A stretch of DNA of 64,000 bases, taken from a virus. Below are positions 16,676 to 26,517 of the stretch, in pieces. The position numbers and the translations under genes are program-made. The stretch is from positions 62,001-126,000 of IMG/VR virus record IMGVR_UViG_3300034073_004354, one strand, 5' to 3'. Positions within the stretch are counted from its first letter, which is position 1. Every line of letters starts with the position of its first letter. The notes beneath the pieces are model-generated. The model did not search any database. It worked only from the letters and a program-made list of their open reading frames with translations, and was not told where the DNA came from.

Positions 16676-19027
16676 TTATCTGTGGGCTTTCTTATGTATC
16701 AAGGCCACCAAATTTCTTCTGGCAGTTCGCCTATCTGATAGATGGTCTGTGGCTGTAGATGTAGATGTAGCTGTAGCTGCCGCTTCGTTTCTACGACTTT
16801 CTCTTCTTCTAATTCTTTTTCTGGACCTACCTTCATTAGGTGGTAAAATCCTTCTGCCTCTTCTTCTCTCACGCCTTAGCTCTGCAGCTAATGGTCCAGA
16901 TTGTAGAGCGCGAATTTCTTTTTTGGATAATCTTCCGGCAACCCAGGCGTTTTGACTTGTATCAAAATAAGCTCCATCATACCTTAGGTCCATAGGAAGG
17001 CCAAAACTACCATCTTTATCAAGGTCCATGATGCCAATCTTTCTACCATCGGGACCATCCTTTTCATCTTTGATGATGGTATTGGTTCCAGTTTTCCAAG
17101 CTTCAAAGACTTTTGTTGTCTCTTGCTGTGCAGTATTGGAGTCTTTAGAGTTATAATAAGCAAGGATCTCATCAAATTTTTCTTTCATACCTTCTTCTGG
17201 AATAAGAACTTGGTTTGGTGCTGTTGTTGTATCTTCTGGACGTGCTGCACCACCAGAAACACCACCTGGCGGTGTTTCAGCTGGTGGTGCTGATGCTGGT
17301 GCTGTCTGCCTGCTAGGATCAGGGTGACCTGATCCATAGGCTTCGGTAAGTAGGTAGTCATAAACAGTTTTCACTGCTGCTTCAGTAGAATTTTTACAAT
17401 ACTCTTTTCCTTTGGGGTAGATGTCGCTATCCGTAGTTTTTACCACAAAGCATTCAGTAGTTGTATTATAAATATAACTAAAGGTTACACCTGGGACACC
17501 TGGTATGGTAATAGGGCCAGGTGTGGTTTCATCTGATTGTGTTGTCCCACCGCTTGGTGATGGTGGTACTGATGGTGATGGTACTGGTGATGGTGGTGTT
17601 TGACCTGGTACTGCCAAACCGGCCCCAGCAGTCTCCATTTGTTCTCTAGTTATGTTCTGGTTTGCAATACTTCCATCTGACCTGCGATATGCTGTAAATG
17701 TGGTGCCATTTGGGTCGTTTGGTTTATAGGCATATGTTTCATCACCATTAATAAATATATATCCTGCTGCTGCTCTTTGAATTGGTCCACTAACTGCTGG
17801 TGCTGCTCCGCCACCTGATGTTTGTGTTCTGCCACCCATTGGTGGAGATGAATTTTGTTGGGTGTCTGTAGCAGGAGAGGATGGTTGACTACGATAATAA
17901 GAAATTACCTTTTGAATGGCGTCTATAACTCCTTGCGTTCCAACATCAGGAGGGTGGATTTTGTATTCCTCAAGCAATAAGTTGGCTTCAAACGCTGCAT
18001 CTTCTCCAACAACCTTGGTAAAAGAACTTCCTACATCAGGACGGTCATAAACTTCAGGATTGGCATCATTTATTATCACAAGCAATATTTGGCTCTTATT
18101 ATAGATACGTGTTCCATTAGAAGGCACAAAATTGTCTGTTAATATAGTTTTGCCAGTACCAATGTCTTTTCTTTTTACCCAATAAACTATATTATTATTA
18201 GTTAATACTGGATATAATTCATCCTGTTGTGCGTCGGATGTTGCCCCCCTTCCTAGTAGTGAGTTTTTTTCTTCTTGTGTCAAATCAAGAAGATTTAGTA
18301 ATTCACCAAAGTCGTTTGTACTACTAGGTATATGCAATCCGCCTGACATAAAACTAGGTCCACGATTGTCTGAGTAAACTTTGCTATCGACTATATAGAT
18401 ATCATAACCAAAAGTATAGATCTGATTATTTTTCTCAAGAAAACTAAAAATTCCCCTGGGTATATCCCCATATTCTATATGCTTACTTGGTTTATTTACT
18501 TTGTCAGAAGAACTTGGTGGCGTAGTATTTCCCGCAGTTATTGCTAACTTAACCAATTCTGCGAGCCTTAGAGCTTGCTTTTCTTTTCCGGCATACTTTA
18601 AATAAGCTTCCAATTTTGCAATTTCAGTCTTCATTTTTCCTTCTCCATTTTTTTTGTTTGCAGGTGGCAACTCATCAAAATTGCCTGTGGCACCATAAAA
18701 ATCGGCCTCTTCATCATCACCCAGCTCCCTAGCTAAACCCGGATTCTGTTTGGTACCCCTAAAATTAGCAACTTCAAAAGTATCCTCATCACCAAATTCA
18801 CCTATACCTGTAGGTACATCCAATAATCCCATCCCTATCTTTTTGTTTAAATTTTTTTTAGCACTCTTAACATCTTCTTCCAACAAATCTTCCTCTCTAT
18901 ACTCCGAGATAACTTCATCACTAATATTACTATTTTCTCCAGACCAAACCGTACTAGATACCATATGCTGACCCGAAGCCACATCAGTACCCGTATTCAA
19001 AGCTCCAATTGGAATTTCTTGCTTCAA
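16676..19027 (-). CDS. Large Pro-rich virion-type protein, paralogue of the 503-residue protein
   Basis: 783 residues from TTG 19027 (AGGTGA upstream). Residues 1-131 are acidic. A helical tag, MKTEIAKLEAYLKYAGK, begins at Met132, which has its own strong ribosome site (GGAGAAGGA), so a 652-residue form from 18634 is likely. Two globular regions are joined by Pro/Ser/Gly linkers (about 370-410 and 465-500). The C-terminal 150 residues repeat the IPEEG, GPDGRKIGI, LRYDGAYFD and RSRKRIRRR features of the downstream gene, and both end with a basic RRNL/RRDL helix. Probably structural; no enzyme motif. Confidence 0.7.
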   Translation of the reverse strand: MKQEIPIGALNTGTDVASGQHMVSSTVWSGENSNISDEVISEYREEDLLEEDVKSAKKNLNKKIGMGLLDVPTGIGEFGDEDTFEVANFRGTKQNPGLARELGDDEEADFYGATGNFDELPPANKKNGEGKMKTEIAKLEAYLKYAGKEKQALRLAELVKLAITAGNTTPPSSSDKVNKPSKHIEYGDIPRGIFSFLEKNNQIYTFGYDIYIVDSKVYSDNRGPSFMSGGLHIPSSTNDFGELLNLLDLTQEEKNSLLGRGATSDAQQDELYPVLTNNNIVYWVKRKDIGTGKTILTDNFVPSNGTRIYNKSQILLVIINDANPEVYDRPDVGSSFTKVVGEDAAFEANLLLEEYKIHPPDVGTQGVIDAIQKVISYYRSQPSSPATDTQQNSSPPMGGRTQTSGGGAAPAVSGPIQRAAAGYIFINGDETYAYKPNDPNGTTFTAYRRSDGSIANQNITREQMETAGAGLAVPGQTPPSPVPSPSVPPSPSGGTTQSDETTPGPITIPGVPGVTFSYIYNTTTECFVVKTTDSDIYPKGKEYCKNSTEAAVKTVYDYLLTEAYGSGHPDPSRQTAPASAPPAETPPGGVSGGAARPEDTTTAPNQVLIPEEGMKEKFDEILAYYNSKDSNTAQQETTKVFEAWKTGTNTIIKDEKDGPDGRKIGIMDLDKDGSFGLPMDLRYDGAYFDTSQNAWVAGRLSKKEIRALQSGPLAAELRRERRRGRRILPPNEGRSRKRIRRRESRRNEAAATATSTSTATDHLSDRRTARRNLVALIHKKAHR

Positions 19028-19034
19028 TTATCAC

Positions 19035-20618
19035 CTATTTATACTTTGCGTTAGATCTTCCAAATGGTGTCTTTGAACCAAAAATAAAAATTTGTGATAA
19101 GTCTTTTTTATTGGCTGCTTTGCCCATAGAATCTTCACCTTTATCAGCGCTGGAAGTTTGCTCTGGAATAACACCCATAGATTCATAAAGTTCTTCTTCG
19201 GTAATTTCTCCAGGATGTGAAAAATAACTTGCTTCACCTAAATATTTATTTATCATAGAAACATCTGAACGACTAAAATCTTGTCCATGAATTCTCATTG
19301 CTCTTTGCAAATAATTTCTATATTCTTCGCTGTTTTTATCTATCTCTTCAAATCCTTCCCATGGAGCACCTGAACTCGTTGATGTTTTTCCCTCAGTGTC
19401 AGAAATAAACAGGTGGCCGTTAGGGTTGAGCCAGAAAAAATAAGCAGGGGTTCCTTCCGGAGCATCATTATGTAGTGGGGCTCCAGCATGAGATTCTACC
19501 CAACCCACACCAGTAGTATCACCAACAGGATTTGCTATAAGGCCATGAATCCTTGCTTGTTTTACCAAGGTCTCATATCCGGGCCCACCTGGCTTAATTT
19601 GTATGCCAACAAAACTTTCTAAAGCTCTTCCATCTGGTGTCTTTCCACCTTTTCTTTCTTCGACCACGCCCTGAATTTTGAAAGTCTTGGTTGCGGCATC
19701 ATAATAATAAATGAATGGATCGCCAGCCTCTCCATATAATTCGCCAGAACGACCTGTCCAGCCAGGATTCTTCTTTGTTGAAGCAAGCGGTGCCCTCTGC
19801 ACATAGACACTCCTCGAAAGATCTGGAGGCACCATAAGTGGAACAGTAATATCTGGACCAGATGGGGTAACTTCTATACCCTCCACCCTTGGCTGTTGAG
19901 AAAGCGATGAGCGTTCACCCAAGTTAAAACCAGCAATTTCACGATCATCTGCTTTTTTAATTTGAGCTGCATGTTTTTTAATTATTGCATCCACAACGCC
20001 AGCTAATTTTTTATTTTCTGACTTTGCTAGATTTTTTCTTAAATCTTTTAAAATTTGTTCTATTTTAGTATCTTCTGCGCTCATAATTCCTCTCTTATTT
20101 TTCTGAATATTATTTAAATTATTAGTAGCTCCCACCTTGCTTTGAACTACTGATTCTTCAACGAAAGGACTCCTTCCTGATTCCAGGTCTTCTTTCTTTA
20201 CAACTAATTTTGGTTGCCCACCAAAGTGTTCGTATTCATGAACAATAATTTGAGCCAAAGTTTCTAAAGCGTAAGCAGTTTCTTGTGGTGTTAGCCCAAA
20301 AATATTGTTGGGTTGAATATTGGAACCCTGTAAGCTTCTTTCAATGACTGGTGCTACCAAGTGGATTTTATCTATTGTATTATTATCATCCATGTCTTCG
20401 CCAATAACATATCCTGCCGCATCAGGCTGGTTTTTTAGAGGCGTGGTTTCCCACTTAATATTATCAAGATTGATTCCAGACATCATTGTTCTTAGCTGCT
20501 TTATATTGGGATAATTTGCAATATTATTATTTATCTCTGTGGCCAGCAAACCTTGTGGATGCAAAATATTATTATATATCCTTACCTTCTGAGATTCTAA
20601 AAATGCTTTTTTATTCAT
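19035..20618 (-). CDS. Virion-type protein with HExxH motif, 527 residues
   Basis: The N-terminal third contains HEYEH (about residues 139-143, in AQIIVHEYEHFGG), a possible zincin site. Residues about 183-225 hold another copy of the helical tag seen at the starts of neighbouring proteins (QILKDLRKNLAKSENKK). The C-terminal half is beta-rich with SESHAGAP-like loops. It is followed closely by the two Pro-rich paralogues and likely belongs to the same structure. Shine-Dalgarno ATAGGA before the ATG. Confidence 0.6.
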   Translation of the reverse strand: MNKKAFLESQKVRIYNNILHPQGLLATEINNNIANYPNIKQLRTMMSGINLDNIKWETTPLKNQPDAAGYVIGEDMDDNNTIDKIHLVAPVIERSLQGSNIQPNNIFGLTPQETAYALETLAQIIVHEYEHFGGQPKLVVKKEDLESGRSPFVEESVVQSKVGATNNLNNIQKNKRGIMSAEDTKIEQILKDLRKNLAKSENKKLAGVVDAIIKKHAAQIKKADDREIAGFNLGERSSLSQQPRVEGIEVTPSGPDITVPLMVPPDLSRSVYVQRAPLASTKKNPGWTGRSGELYGEAGDPFIYYYDAATKTFKIQGVVEERKGGKTPDGRALESFVGIQIKPGGPGYETLVKQARIHGLIANPVGDTTGVGWVESHAGAPLHNDAPEGTPAYFFWLNPNGHLFISDTEGKTSTSSGAPWEGFEEIDKNSEEYRNYLQRAMRIHGQDFSRSDVSMINKYLGEASYFSHPGEITEEELYESMGVIPEQTSSADKGEDSMGKAANKKDLSQIFIFGSKTPFGRSNAKYK

Positions 20619-20629
20619 AATAATTCCTA

Positions 20630-20992
20630 TTAAAGCTTTATTTTTTCAGGGTCTTTAACAACGTATTTGGGCTTAAACCAATCATTTCTAATAGTCAGAA
20701 CATCTATGTAACCATCTCTAAGTGCAGAAACAAAAATAACGCCTCTTGAATCTACTCTTAACTCGCCCAACTCTCTTTTTCCTTTCTTATCTAATCTAGT
20801 GTAATGCCTAACACCAGAACCACCTCTGGTAAATTGCCTTCCGATTTCATTACTCAAAGTTTTATTATCCATACCACCATATAGGTCTGGTGCTAATTCC
20901 CTATAATATTCGCGAACAGTATGACTTGTTCTAATTTTCCTTCCGCTGGTTGCAGTATCTGCAATTCCAGCTTCGATAAAGCTTGATGACAT
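20630..20992 (-). CDS. Hypothetical 120-residue protein
   Basis: Basic, probably alpha/beta, no recognised family. First gene after a strong terminator; a near-perfect -10 (TATAAT, 21018-21023) lies about 25 bases before its AGAGGA ribosome site, so it probably starts the 15-21 kb virion-type operon. Confidence 0.65.
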   Translation of the reverse strand: MSSSFIEAGIADTATSGRKIRTSHTVREYYRELAPDLYGGMDNKTLSNEIGRQFTRGGSGVRHYTRLDKKGKRELGELRVDSRGVIFVSALRDGYIDVLTIRNDWFKPKYVVKDPEKIKL

Positions 20993-21040
20993 ACTATCCT
21001 CTGGTTTAAAATAAAATATTATATGATTTAGAAGAAAATA

Positions 21041-21071
21041 AAAAACCCCATCCTAAAAAAATAGGATGGGG
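21041..21071 (-). terminator. Strong rho-independent terminator
   Basis: Ten-base-pair stem CCCCATCCTA/TAGGATGGGG with a short A/T loop, followed on the minus strand by TTTTTTATTTT. It ends the transcript carrying 21088-22497. Confidence 0.9.
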
Positions 21072-21087
21072 TCTAGATTTTATTTTT

Positions 21088-21372
21088 TTAAGTTTCGCTA
21101 AGGGGTGTCAGAATTGCCAGCAGTCTAAAAAAATCTTCTTCATTTTTTACCGGAAATTCTCTCGGCATTTTTTTAATGCCATATCGGTAAGCTCTAACTT
21201 CTGCGTCTGAAAAGAATTTCTGAACAGCATCCCTCTTCACACCCACAATAGAACCGTCAATAGTTAAAACCAATTGCTCTAAAATGTGAGCACCTTCTTC
21301 TGACTCCAAGGAAAGTAAACCTGAAAAACGATTAAGATGAATTGCTTTATCAAGAAAAACTTGGTCGTCCAT
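21088..21372 (-). CDS. Hypothetical 94-residue protein
   Basis: Helical soluble protein, no known domain. ATG at 21372 has GGAGG four bases upstream and overlaps the stop of the previous gene (TGATG). Last gene before the terminator. Confidence 0.65.
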   Translation of the reverse strand: MDDQVFLDKAIHLNRFSGLLSLESEEGAHILEQLVLTIDGSIVGVKRDAVQKFFSDAEVRAYRYGIKKMPREFPVKNEEDFFRLLAILTPLSET

Positions 21373-22226
21373 CAAACCTCCGAAACTTCCATTCGACGTT
21401 CCAAAATCTTCAAGGCCATACTATCTTTAATTCCCATTAGGAATGGAACAAGATTCATTGGCATATTCATAGCAATATACCGTGCCACCCACTTATGCTT
21501 GGTATCAGCAAACTGTGTTACCAGATCCTGAAACTCTTCTTCCTTGTAAAGATTACGATTTTCAAACAAGCAAGCGAGAACTTCTGCTGAAAGTGAACCG
21601 CTAGAATCCGAACGAATTCTTCTTGCAATCTTCACATCCAAAAGCCCTAGCTTAACTAACTGCTTATACAGCTTAGATTTTAGTTCTGATGGATAACTTT
21701 TTGTTTCTGTCTTGTAAAGAAGATTCTTTAGATTTTGCGGATCTGATTCAACCAGCCAATCCAGTACCGTTGTAAAACCACCGCATTGAATACCTGTCAT
21801 AACCATTGCTTGGCTTAGCTGAGATAAAATATCATGCCAAGAAACTTCTTCTCGTAAATCTCGAACACGATTTAGCAAAACATAAAAAGCACTATTATTT
21901 GCCAAATAAATTGTATCTTGATTCTTAAAGTTACCTAGAGTCTTTTGAATATAAGACCACCAAGATTCTTCTGTGACCAAGGTGTTAGGATTCTCTGAAA
22001 GAACAGCCTCCACTACGCCAGACTGAATCTCCATAGTGAGAAGATGAAGTCTTGGCAAAACTAATTCTGGATAAGTGTTTAGAATTTGTGCTTTAAGTTG
22101 TCGGCTGACTGGATCAATACGAGAAATAATCGTATTAAGCCCCTGAACCAAAACAAATTCCATAGGATTCATTGGCTCTGGCTTTGCAGCTTCTACCATA
22201 GTTTGGACACTATTTTCTTCAGACAT
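21372..22226 (-). CDS. Hypothetical helical-repeat-like protein, 284 residues
   Basis: Nearly all predicted helix, Leu-rich, with spacing that resembles HEAT/ARM-type repeats, but no clear repeat register. GAGG six bases before ATG 22226. Its neighbour at 22219-22497 shares the phrase FDKVFPCWDML/LNTYPELVLPRLH-like helices, so the two may interact. No function assigned. Confidence 0.6.
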   Translation of the reverse strand: MSEENSVQTMVEAAKPEPMNPMEFVLVQGLNTIISRIDPVSRQLKAQILNTYPELVLPRLHLLTMEIQSGVVEAVLSENPNTLVTEESWWSYIQKTLGNFKNQDTIYLANNSAFYVLLNRVRDLREEVSWHDILSQLSQAMVMTGIQCGGFTTVLDWLVESDPQNLKNLLYKTETKSYPSELKSKLYKQLVKLGLLDVKIARRIRSDSSGSLSAEVLACLFENRNLYKEEEFQDLVTQFADTKHKWVARYIAMNMPMNLVPFLMGIKDSMALKILERRMEVSEV

Positions 22227-22497
22227 TGCTTGCCTCAATCTTGTTTTTTAGGAAGTTCTCAAAATCTGGCATGTATAACTTAAATACATAAAATTTAATT
22301 TTATCATCCAGCATATCCCAACAGGGAAATACCTTGTCAAAGGACTCTGTGATAAACTTATCCAAAAGATCCTTGTCTGGCCCCTTGCTGTAGGTTGCGG
22401 TAGAAACCAAGGAATTAAGACCAGCAGCCAAAACCTTATTTAAGACTTTCTGCTTTTCGGTCAATTCATCAACTCTAACAACTGCTTGTGAATCCAT
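22219..22497 (-). CDS. Hypothetical 92-residue protein
   Basis: Short helical protein. ATG 22497 has GGAGG six bases upstream (a GTG one codon earlier is also possible). First gene of a three-gene unit with the consensus promoter at 22516-22544. Confidence 0.6.
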   Translation of the reverse strand: MDSQAVVRVDELTEKQKVLNKVLAAGLNSLVSTATYSKGPDKDLLDKFITESFDKVFPCWDMLDDKIKFYVFKLYMPDFENFLKNKIEASNV

Positions 22498-22515
22498 CAC
22501 CGTCCTCCTAGACTA

Positions 22516-22544
22516 GATATAACCCATGCTAACTAAATATTAAA
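22516..22544 (-). promoter_or_regulatory. Phage consensus promoter (TTTAAT-N17-TATATC)
   Basis: TTTAAT at 22539-22544 and TATATC at 22516-22521 with 17 bases between, immediately after the groEL stop codon. Same two elements and same spacing as at 6571-6599. Confidence 0.75.
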
Positions 22545-22549
22545 GCCTT

Positions 22550-24148
22550 TTATTTTTCTTCTTCATCACAAATTGTAACTTCTGTAGTGAGCAAAGTTCC
22601 GCTGGCAGAAGCTGCATGTTCTAAAGAAGATCTAACTACCTTAGTTGGATCTACAATTCCACGTTCCAACATATTAGAAACATATTCTAATCTTAGGGCA
22701 TCAAATCCTGCAAAAGAACCAGCTTCCAAAACTCTCCTTAGATAATCAGACCTTTCCTCTTCCAATCCTGCGTTTGATAAGATCTGATTAAAAGGTGCCT
22801 TGAGGGCGGCCTTCACCACCTCAATACCTACAACCTCTTCTGGTAGTAAGGTGTTTTTATCGAGGGTTTCTAATGCTCTTAGACAATGAATCAAAGCACA
22901 TCCACCGCCAGGAACTACGCCTTCTGATAGGGCTGATTTAACAGCATTAATAGCATCTTCTACACGGTCCTTCTTCTCACGCATTTCACTTTCTGATGTG
23001 GCACCTACCTTAAAGATAGCAACACCACCACTTAATCTTGAAATTCTGGAGCGAATTAAATCCCTTTGCTCATCAAAGATGGTGGACTCTGAGGCTCTAT
23101 TTTTAAGCAACCCAATAGCCTTTTCTAGCACTTCCTTAGATTGCTTGCCATTAATAATATTTGTATTGGTGGTACTAACGACTACCTTTCTGGCGGAACC
23201 TAAGTCTGTAATTTTTGCGTCCTTTAATTCTCTACCGTCTGAATTGGTGAATAATTTAGCGCCGGTAATAATTGCCAAATCTTCCATTAAGGCTCTTCTA
23301 TGATCCCCAAAGCCAGGTGCCCTAACTACACAGCATCTAATCACTCCCTTCATCTTGTTTAGAACTAGGTGTGTTAATGGCTCAGGATCAATAGACTTAA
23401 CGATCATTAAGATCTGGCGACCTTCTTGAATTACTTGATTCAAGATTTCTACCAACATATGAACATTCTTTACGTCGGCATCATAAATAAGAATATAAGG
23501 ATCTTCCATTTCGCAAGTATTTCTTGCGGGGTTGGTAATAAACTCCTCGCTAATCCAGCCTTTCTCCAATTTTAAACCGTCGCTATATTGCACTTCGGTT
23601 ACATTACCGGCTGCTTCTTCTACTGAAACAATTCCATCATTTCCAACAGCGGAAACTGCTTCTGCAATCATTTTGCCCAAAGTAGGGTTATTGTTAGCAG
23701 AGATAGTAGCTACGTGCGCTAAGGTTTCTTCATCAGAAACCTGAATGCTCATCTCTTTAAGTTTTGCGACCACTTTCTCTACGGCCAGATCAATTCCGCG
23801 CTTTACTAAGACAGGATTATTTCCATTGGCTACAAATTTAAGACCACGTCCATAGATTTCTTGTGCTAGAACTGTAGCCGTAGTAGTTCCGTCACCAGCC
23901 TCCATATTAGCGTCTGCTGCGACTGACTTAATTAATTGGGCACCCATATTTTGGATTGGGTGATCTAGATTAATATATCTTGCTACCGTTACACCGTCTT
24001 TAGTGATTAGAGGCGGTCCCATTTTTCTTTCAATAGCTGCGTGCCTGCCTCTTGGACCCAAAGTAGCCTTAACAGCATTGGCTAAAATATCCACACCTTC
24101 TTTCATCTGATCTCTGGCGTCTGAACCAATAACAACCTGTTTTCCCAC
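22550..24148 (-). CDS. groEL: Chaperonin GroEL
   Basis: 532 residues, co-linear with bacterial GroEL over its whole length: [17 protein letters not shown], the ATP site [21 protein letters not shown]-like [28 protein letters not shown] and VVPGGGCAL. The C-terminus ends in an acidic stretch and lacks the GGM tail. A GTG start at 24148 is preferred because AAGGAG sits six bases upstream and the product begins MGKQVVIG; the ATG at 24169 would add seven residues before that site. No GroES gene is in the window, so it may use a host or distant phage co-chaperonin. It likely folds virion proteins. Confidence 0.96.
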   Translation of the reverse strand: MGKQVVIGSDARDQMKEGVDILANAVKATLGPRGRHAAIERKMGPPLITKDGVTVARYINLDHPIQNMGAQLIKSVAADANMEAGDGTTTATVLAQEIYGRGLKFVANGNNPVLVKRGIDLAVEKVVAKLKEMSIQVSDEETLAHVATISANNNPTLGKMIAEAVSAVGNDGIVSVEEAAGNVTEVQYSDGLKLEKGWISEEFITNPARNTCEMEDPYILIYDADVKNVHMLVEILNQVIQEGRQILMIVKSIDPEPLTHLVLNKMKGVIRCCVVRAPGFGDHRRALMEDLAIITGAKLFTNSDGRELKDAKITDLGSARKVVVSTTNTNIINGKQSKEVLEKAIGLLKNRASESTIFDEQRDLIRSRISRLSGGVAIFKVGATSESEMREKKDRVEDAINAVKSALSEGVVPGGGCALIHCLRALETLDKNTLLPEEVVGIEVVKAALKAPFNQILSNAGLEEERSDYLRRVLEAGSFAGFDALRLEYVSNMLERGIVDPTKVVRSSLEHAASASGTLLTTEVTICDEEEK

Positions 24149-24158
24149 TTTACACTCC

Positions 24159-24797
24159 TTATGTCTCATAAACGTTTGTATAAACCTCCTTCATTTTGTT
24201 CTGTAAGGAGGCGTTATTTAATACAGCAGCCCTCATTGGATTGGAACCGGCAAAGGGATCCGCACAAATTTCATTATTTTCCGCACCTAATAGCAATATA
24301 TCTTCCCAAATTTGGTAAGGCTTTGGTGAAGTACCTGTTGGGGAATAGTTGATGGATGGAATGGCATCTGAAATAGTAGGTTTTTTATAATTAAAAATAT
24401 TGCTTCTGGATTTAACATAAACTTTTGGATTACCCTTTGAAGCATAAACAATATACTCTGCTTGGTTTCTCCAGTGATAACCACCACCAAAATGTTGTTT
24501 GTCCCAGATTAGAATATTTAAAAATTTAAAACCGGCACCTTCGACAGAGGCCAGGGTATTAAATAATCCATCTCGATTACAAAAGATATAAGCTCGACCA
24601 CCCTCCACCGTCTTATTATACATCTTCTTGATTACATCATCAATTTTATTCCAAGTAAATCTTTTGTACATTCCATTATATCTTCCCGTACCATTCTGTG
24701 AAGAAAATGGATAAGGTGGATCAGTAATCCAAATATCAATATTTTCTTTTAATTGATTAAACCAATCATCAATATCTAGATTGTCAACATGAATCAT
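24159..24797 (-). CDS. DNA methyltransferase (N4/N6, amino type)
   Basis: 212 residues. Catalytic DPPYPF (about 26-31) precedes the S-adenosylmethionine motif DPFAGSNP (about 181-188), the order of beta-class amino methyltransferases. It would methylate adenine N6 or cytosine N4 in a short site; no recognition domain is obvious and no restriction partner is nearby, so it probably protects phage DNA. GGAG before the ATG; overlaps no gene at its start. Confidence 0.85.
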   Translation of the reverse strand: MIHVDNLDIDDWFNQLKENIDIWITDPPYPFSSQNGTGRYNGMYKRFTWNKIDDVIKKMYNKTVEGGRAYIFCNRDGLFNTLASVEGAGFKFLNILIWDKQHFGGGYHWRNQAEYIVYASKGNPKVYVKSRSNIFNYKKPTISDAIPSINYSPTGTSPKPYQIWEDILLLGAENNEICADPFAGSNPMRAAVLNNASLQNKMKEVYTNVYET

Positions 24798-25127
24798 TTA
24801 AATCTCCAATGGCTTTTCAATTTTTGCAGGACCATCCATCTTAGACTCTTTAGTCTTAGCCTTGGCTCGCTCTTGCTGGTCTCGAATTGCCCTACGCTTT
24901 CCAATAACTGTATTTGTGGCCAAATCAACTTGCTCTCGGTCTAAGCCCATTGCAAAAAACCAAAAGGCTGCTCTCTTACCTTCTGATAGACCTTCTTCTA
25001 ATTTTTCGATTTGTTCCTTCATGTTTTGAATAGCAATCATATCTCGCAGTAAGCCTTCTGCTACTGAAAGCAATTCTTCATCCTTAATATCATTAATTAA
25101 ATCCTGAAATTCCGTTAGAGAACTCAT
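24798..25127 (-). CDS. Hypothetical coiled-coil protein, 109 residues
   Basis: Helical with a Glu/Lys-rich coiled coil at about 30-55 and a basic C-terminus. Strong AAAGGAGG before the ATG. First gene of the methyltransferase-groEL unit; divergent from the plus-strand gene at 25179. No function assigned. Confidence 0.65.
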   Translation of the reverse strand: MSSLTEFQDLINDIKDEELLSVAEGLLRDMIAIQNMKEQIEKLEEGLSEGKRAAFWFFAMGLDREQVDLATNTVIGKRRAIRDQQERAKAKTKESKMDGPAKIEKPLEI

Positions 25128-25178
25128 CGTGCCTCCTTTTCGACTAATATTTTGTTTTTCTGTAGTTAGGGGTATTTC

Positions 25179-26348
25179 ATGAAATATTTAAACAACAATT
25201 ATGAAATTGAAGATTATTTTTATAAAAATTTTTATAAAAAGGCATCGCAAGATACCGCAGCATGGGAAAACTTACAGGAAAAAATAAGCAACATACCTGT
25301 CAATAAAAACGTTTCCGCCCTAGCAAAACAATCCGCGGAACAAGCTCAGGTTTTAAAAAGCAGTCTGTCTAAAGCTGATGAGGGCGGGCTTATGGAGTTG
25401 GGTAGTGAATTTATATCAGACTCCATTAGCTTTATCATTAAGTATACCGGTATTGATGTTGGATTACAATCTACTTGGGAATCTATAAAATCTACAGTAA
25501 TGGGTTTTATTGAATATATAAAAGAAGTTATTGAGAGATATACACCCATAAAGATGGGTAATCAATATATTTTTCCAGATGAGGCTTTGATTAAGGAAGC
25601 AAGCACCTATAGCTTTTTCTCTGATCTAGGGAAACTTTTTACTAAGTACGGTGGGAAAAGATTACTAACTGCAATCCCCTATCTTGGTTATGTTTTCCAA
25701 GCTTTTTTTGCCTTCAGAAGCTTGTATGCCATATATGCCGCTTATAAGGCCGCACTACCTTATATAGAAGAATTAGGAATTCCTTGGATGGATACTTTGC
25801 AGCCAACTGCAACCACCTTAAACAATAAATTTGAAGAATATAAAGACGATCCGGTTAAGTTAGAAAAACTACTTACAATATGTGAGACTGCCAGAATTTT
25901 CATAACAGAAGGATTCTTCTTAGCTGCCGTTACACTAGATACCATAAAGGATTTGGTTTTTGACTTTATTATTCAGCCCGGTTCAGCCTTATCTGGATTC
26001 TTCTTAGTTGTTGTACTTGGTGCTGCAATTGCAATTAATATGGCAATAGCTTTAGCAATTTATGTTGCACTTGCAGAAGCAGGCGATGCTTATGCAGCAG
26101 GTGTTGTTGGAGTTAGAGAAAAAATAATACAACGCACTAAGGAAATTTTAGAACCTCCTGCACCAGAAGCACCAGAAGCATCGGCTGGAGGTACCGAAAC
26201 TAGAAATTATGATCCAAGCAACCCTGATGATATTGAAGCTTATTTTCGTGATAATGCACCTAAGCCACTACCAAGCTCTGATAGTAATGATCTGTTACTT
26301 CAGGATATTACAGAAGATTCTATTGCTAATTATTTTGGCGTAAGATAA
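25179..26348 (+). CDS. Membrane-associated virion-type protein, 389 residues
   Basis: On the opposite strand from its neighbours. Two hydrophobic regions (about 168-205 and 270-310) could insert into a membrane. The sequence opens with an IEDYFY motif and closes with IEAYFR and IANYFG, three copies of an I-x-x-Y-F element. A Pro/Glu/Ala linker lies near 325-340. AGGGG precedes the ATG. Could be an ejection or internal membrane protein; inference only. Confidence 0.65.
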   Translation: MKYLNNNYEIEDYFYKNFYKKASQDTAAWENLQEKISNIPVNKNVSALAKQSAEQAQVLKSSLSKADEGGLMELGSEFISDSISFIIKYTGIDVGLQSTWESIKSTVMGFIEYIKEVIERYTPIKMGNQYIFPDEALIKEASTYSFFSDLGKLFTKYGGKRLLTAIPYLGYVFQAFFAFRSLYAIYAAYKAALPYIEELGIPWMDTLQPTATTLNNKFEEYKDDPVKLEKLLTICETARIFITEGFFLAAVTLDTIKDLVFDFIIQPGSALSGFFLVVVLGAAIAINMAIALAIYVALAEAGDAYAAGVVGVREKIIQRTKEILEPPAPEAPEASAGGTETRNYDPSNPDDIEAYFRDNAPKPLPSSDSNDLLLQDITEDSIANYFGVR

Positions 26349-26357
26349 AGGATTGTT

Positions 26358-26385
26358 ATAGGCCGTATTTTTACACACGGCCTAT
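26358..26385 (+). terminator. Terminator hairpin shared by convergent genes
   Basis: Nine-base-pair stem ATAGGCCGT/ACGGCCTAT with a ten-base loop, nine bases after the plus-strand stop. The symmetric stem can also serve the minus-strand 41-codon gene that ends at 26392. Confidence 0.75.
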
Positions 26386-26391
26386 ATTAGA

Positions 26392-26517
26392 TTAATTAAT
26401 TTCCTTAATCTTATTAACTCGATGCCACCAATCTAGCCATGATCGCTCCCAATCTTGTTGAGAAACCATGATCTGACGACCATTGTGATACAAAAAATAA
26501 AATACTTGATTTTCCAT
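26392..26517 (-). CDS. Small 41-residue protein rich in Trp and aromatic residues
   Basis: ATG behind AAAGGAG (four-base spacer), 41 codons, TAA. The peptide starts MENQVFYFLYHNGRQIM and has a WERSWLDWWHRV helix with four Trp. No family recognised. The ribosome site and its fit in the gap between the terminator and the next gene support it as real. Confidence 0.6.
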   Translation of the reverse strand: MENQVFYFLYHNGRQIMVSQQDWERSWLDWWHRVNKIKEIN

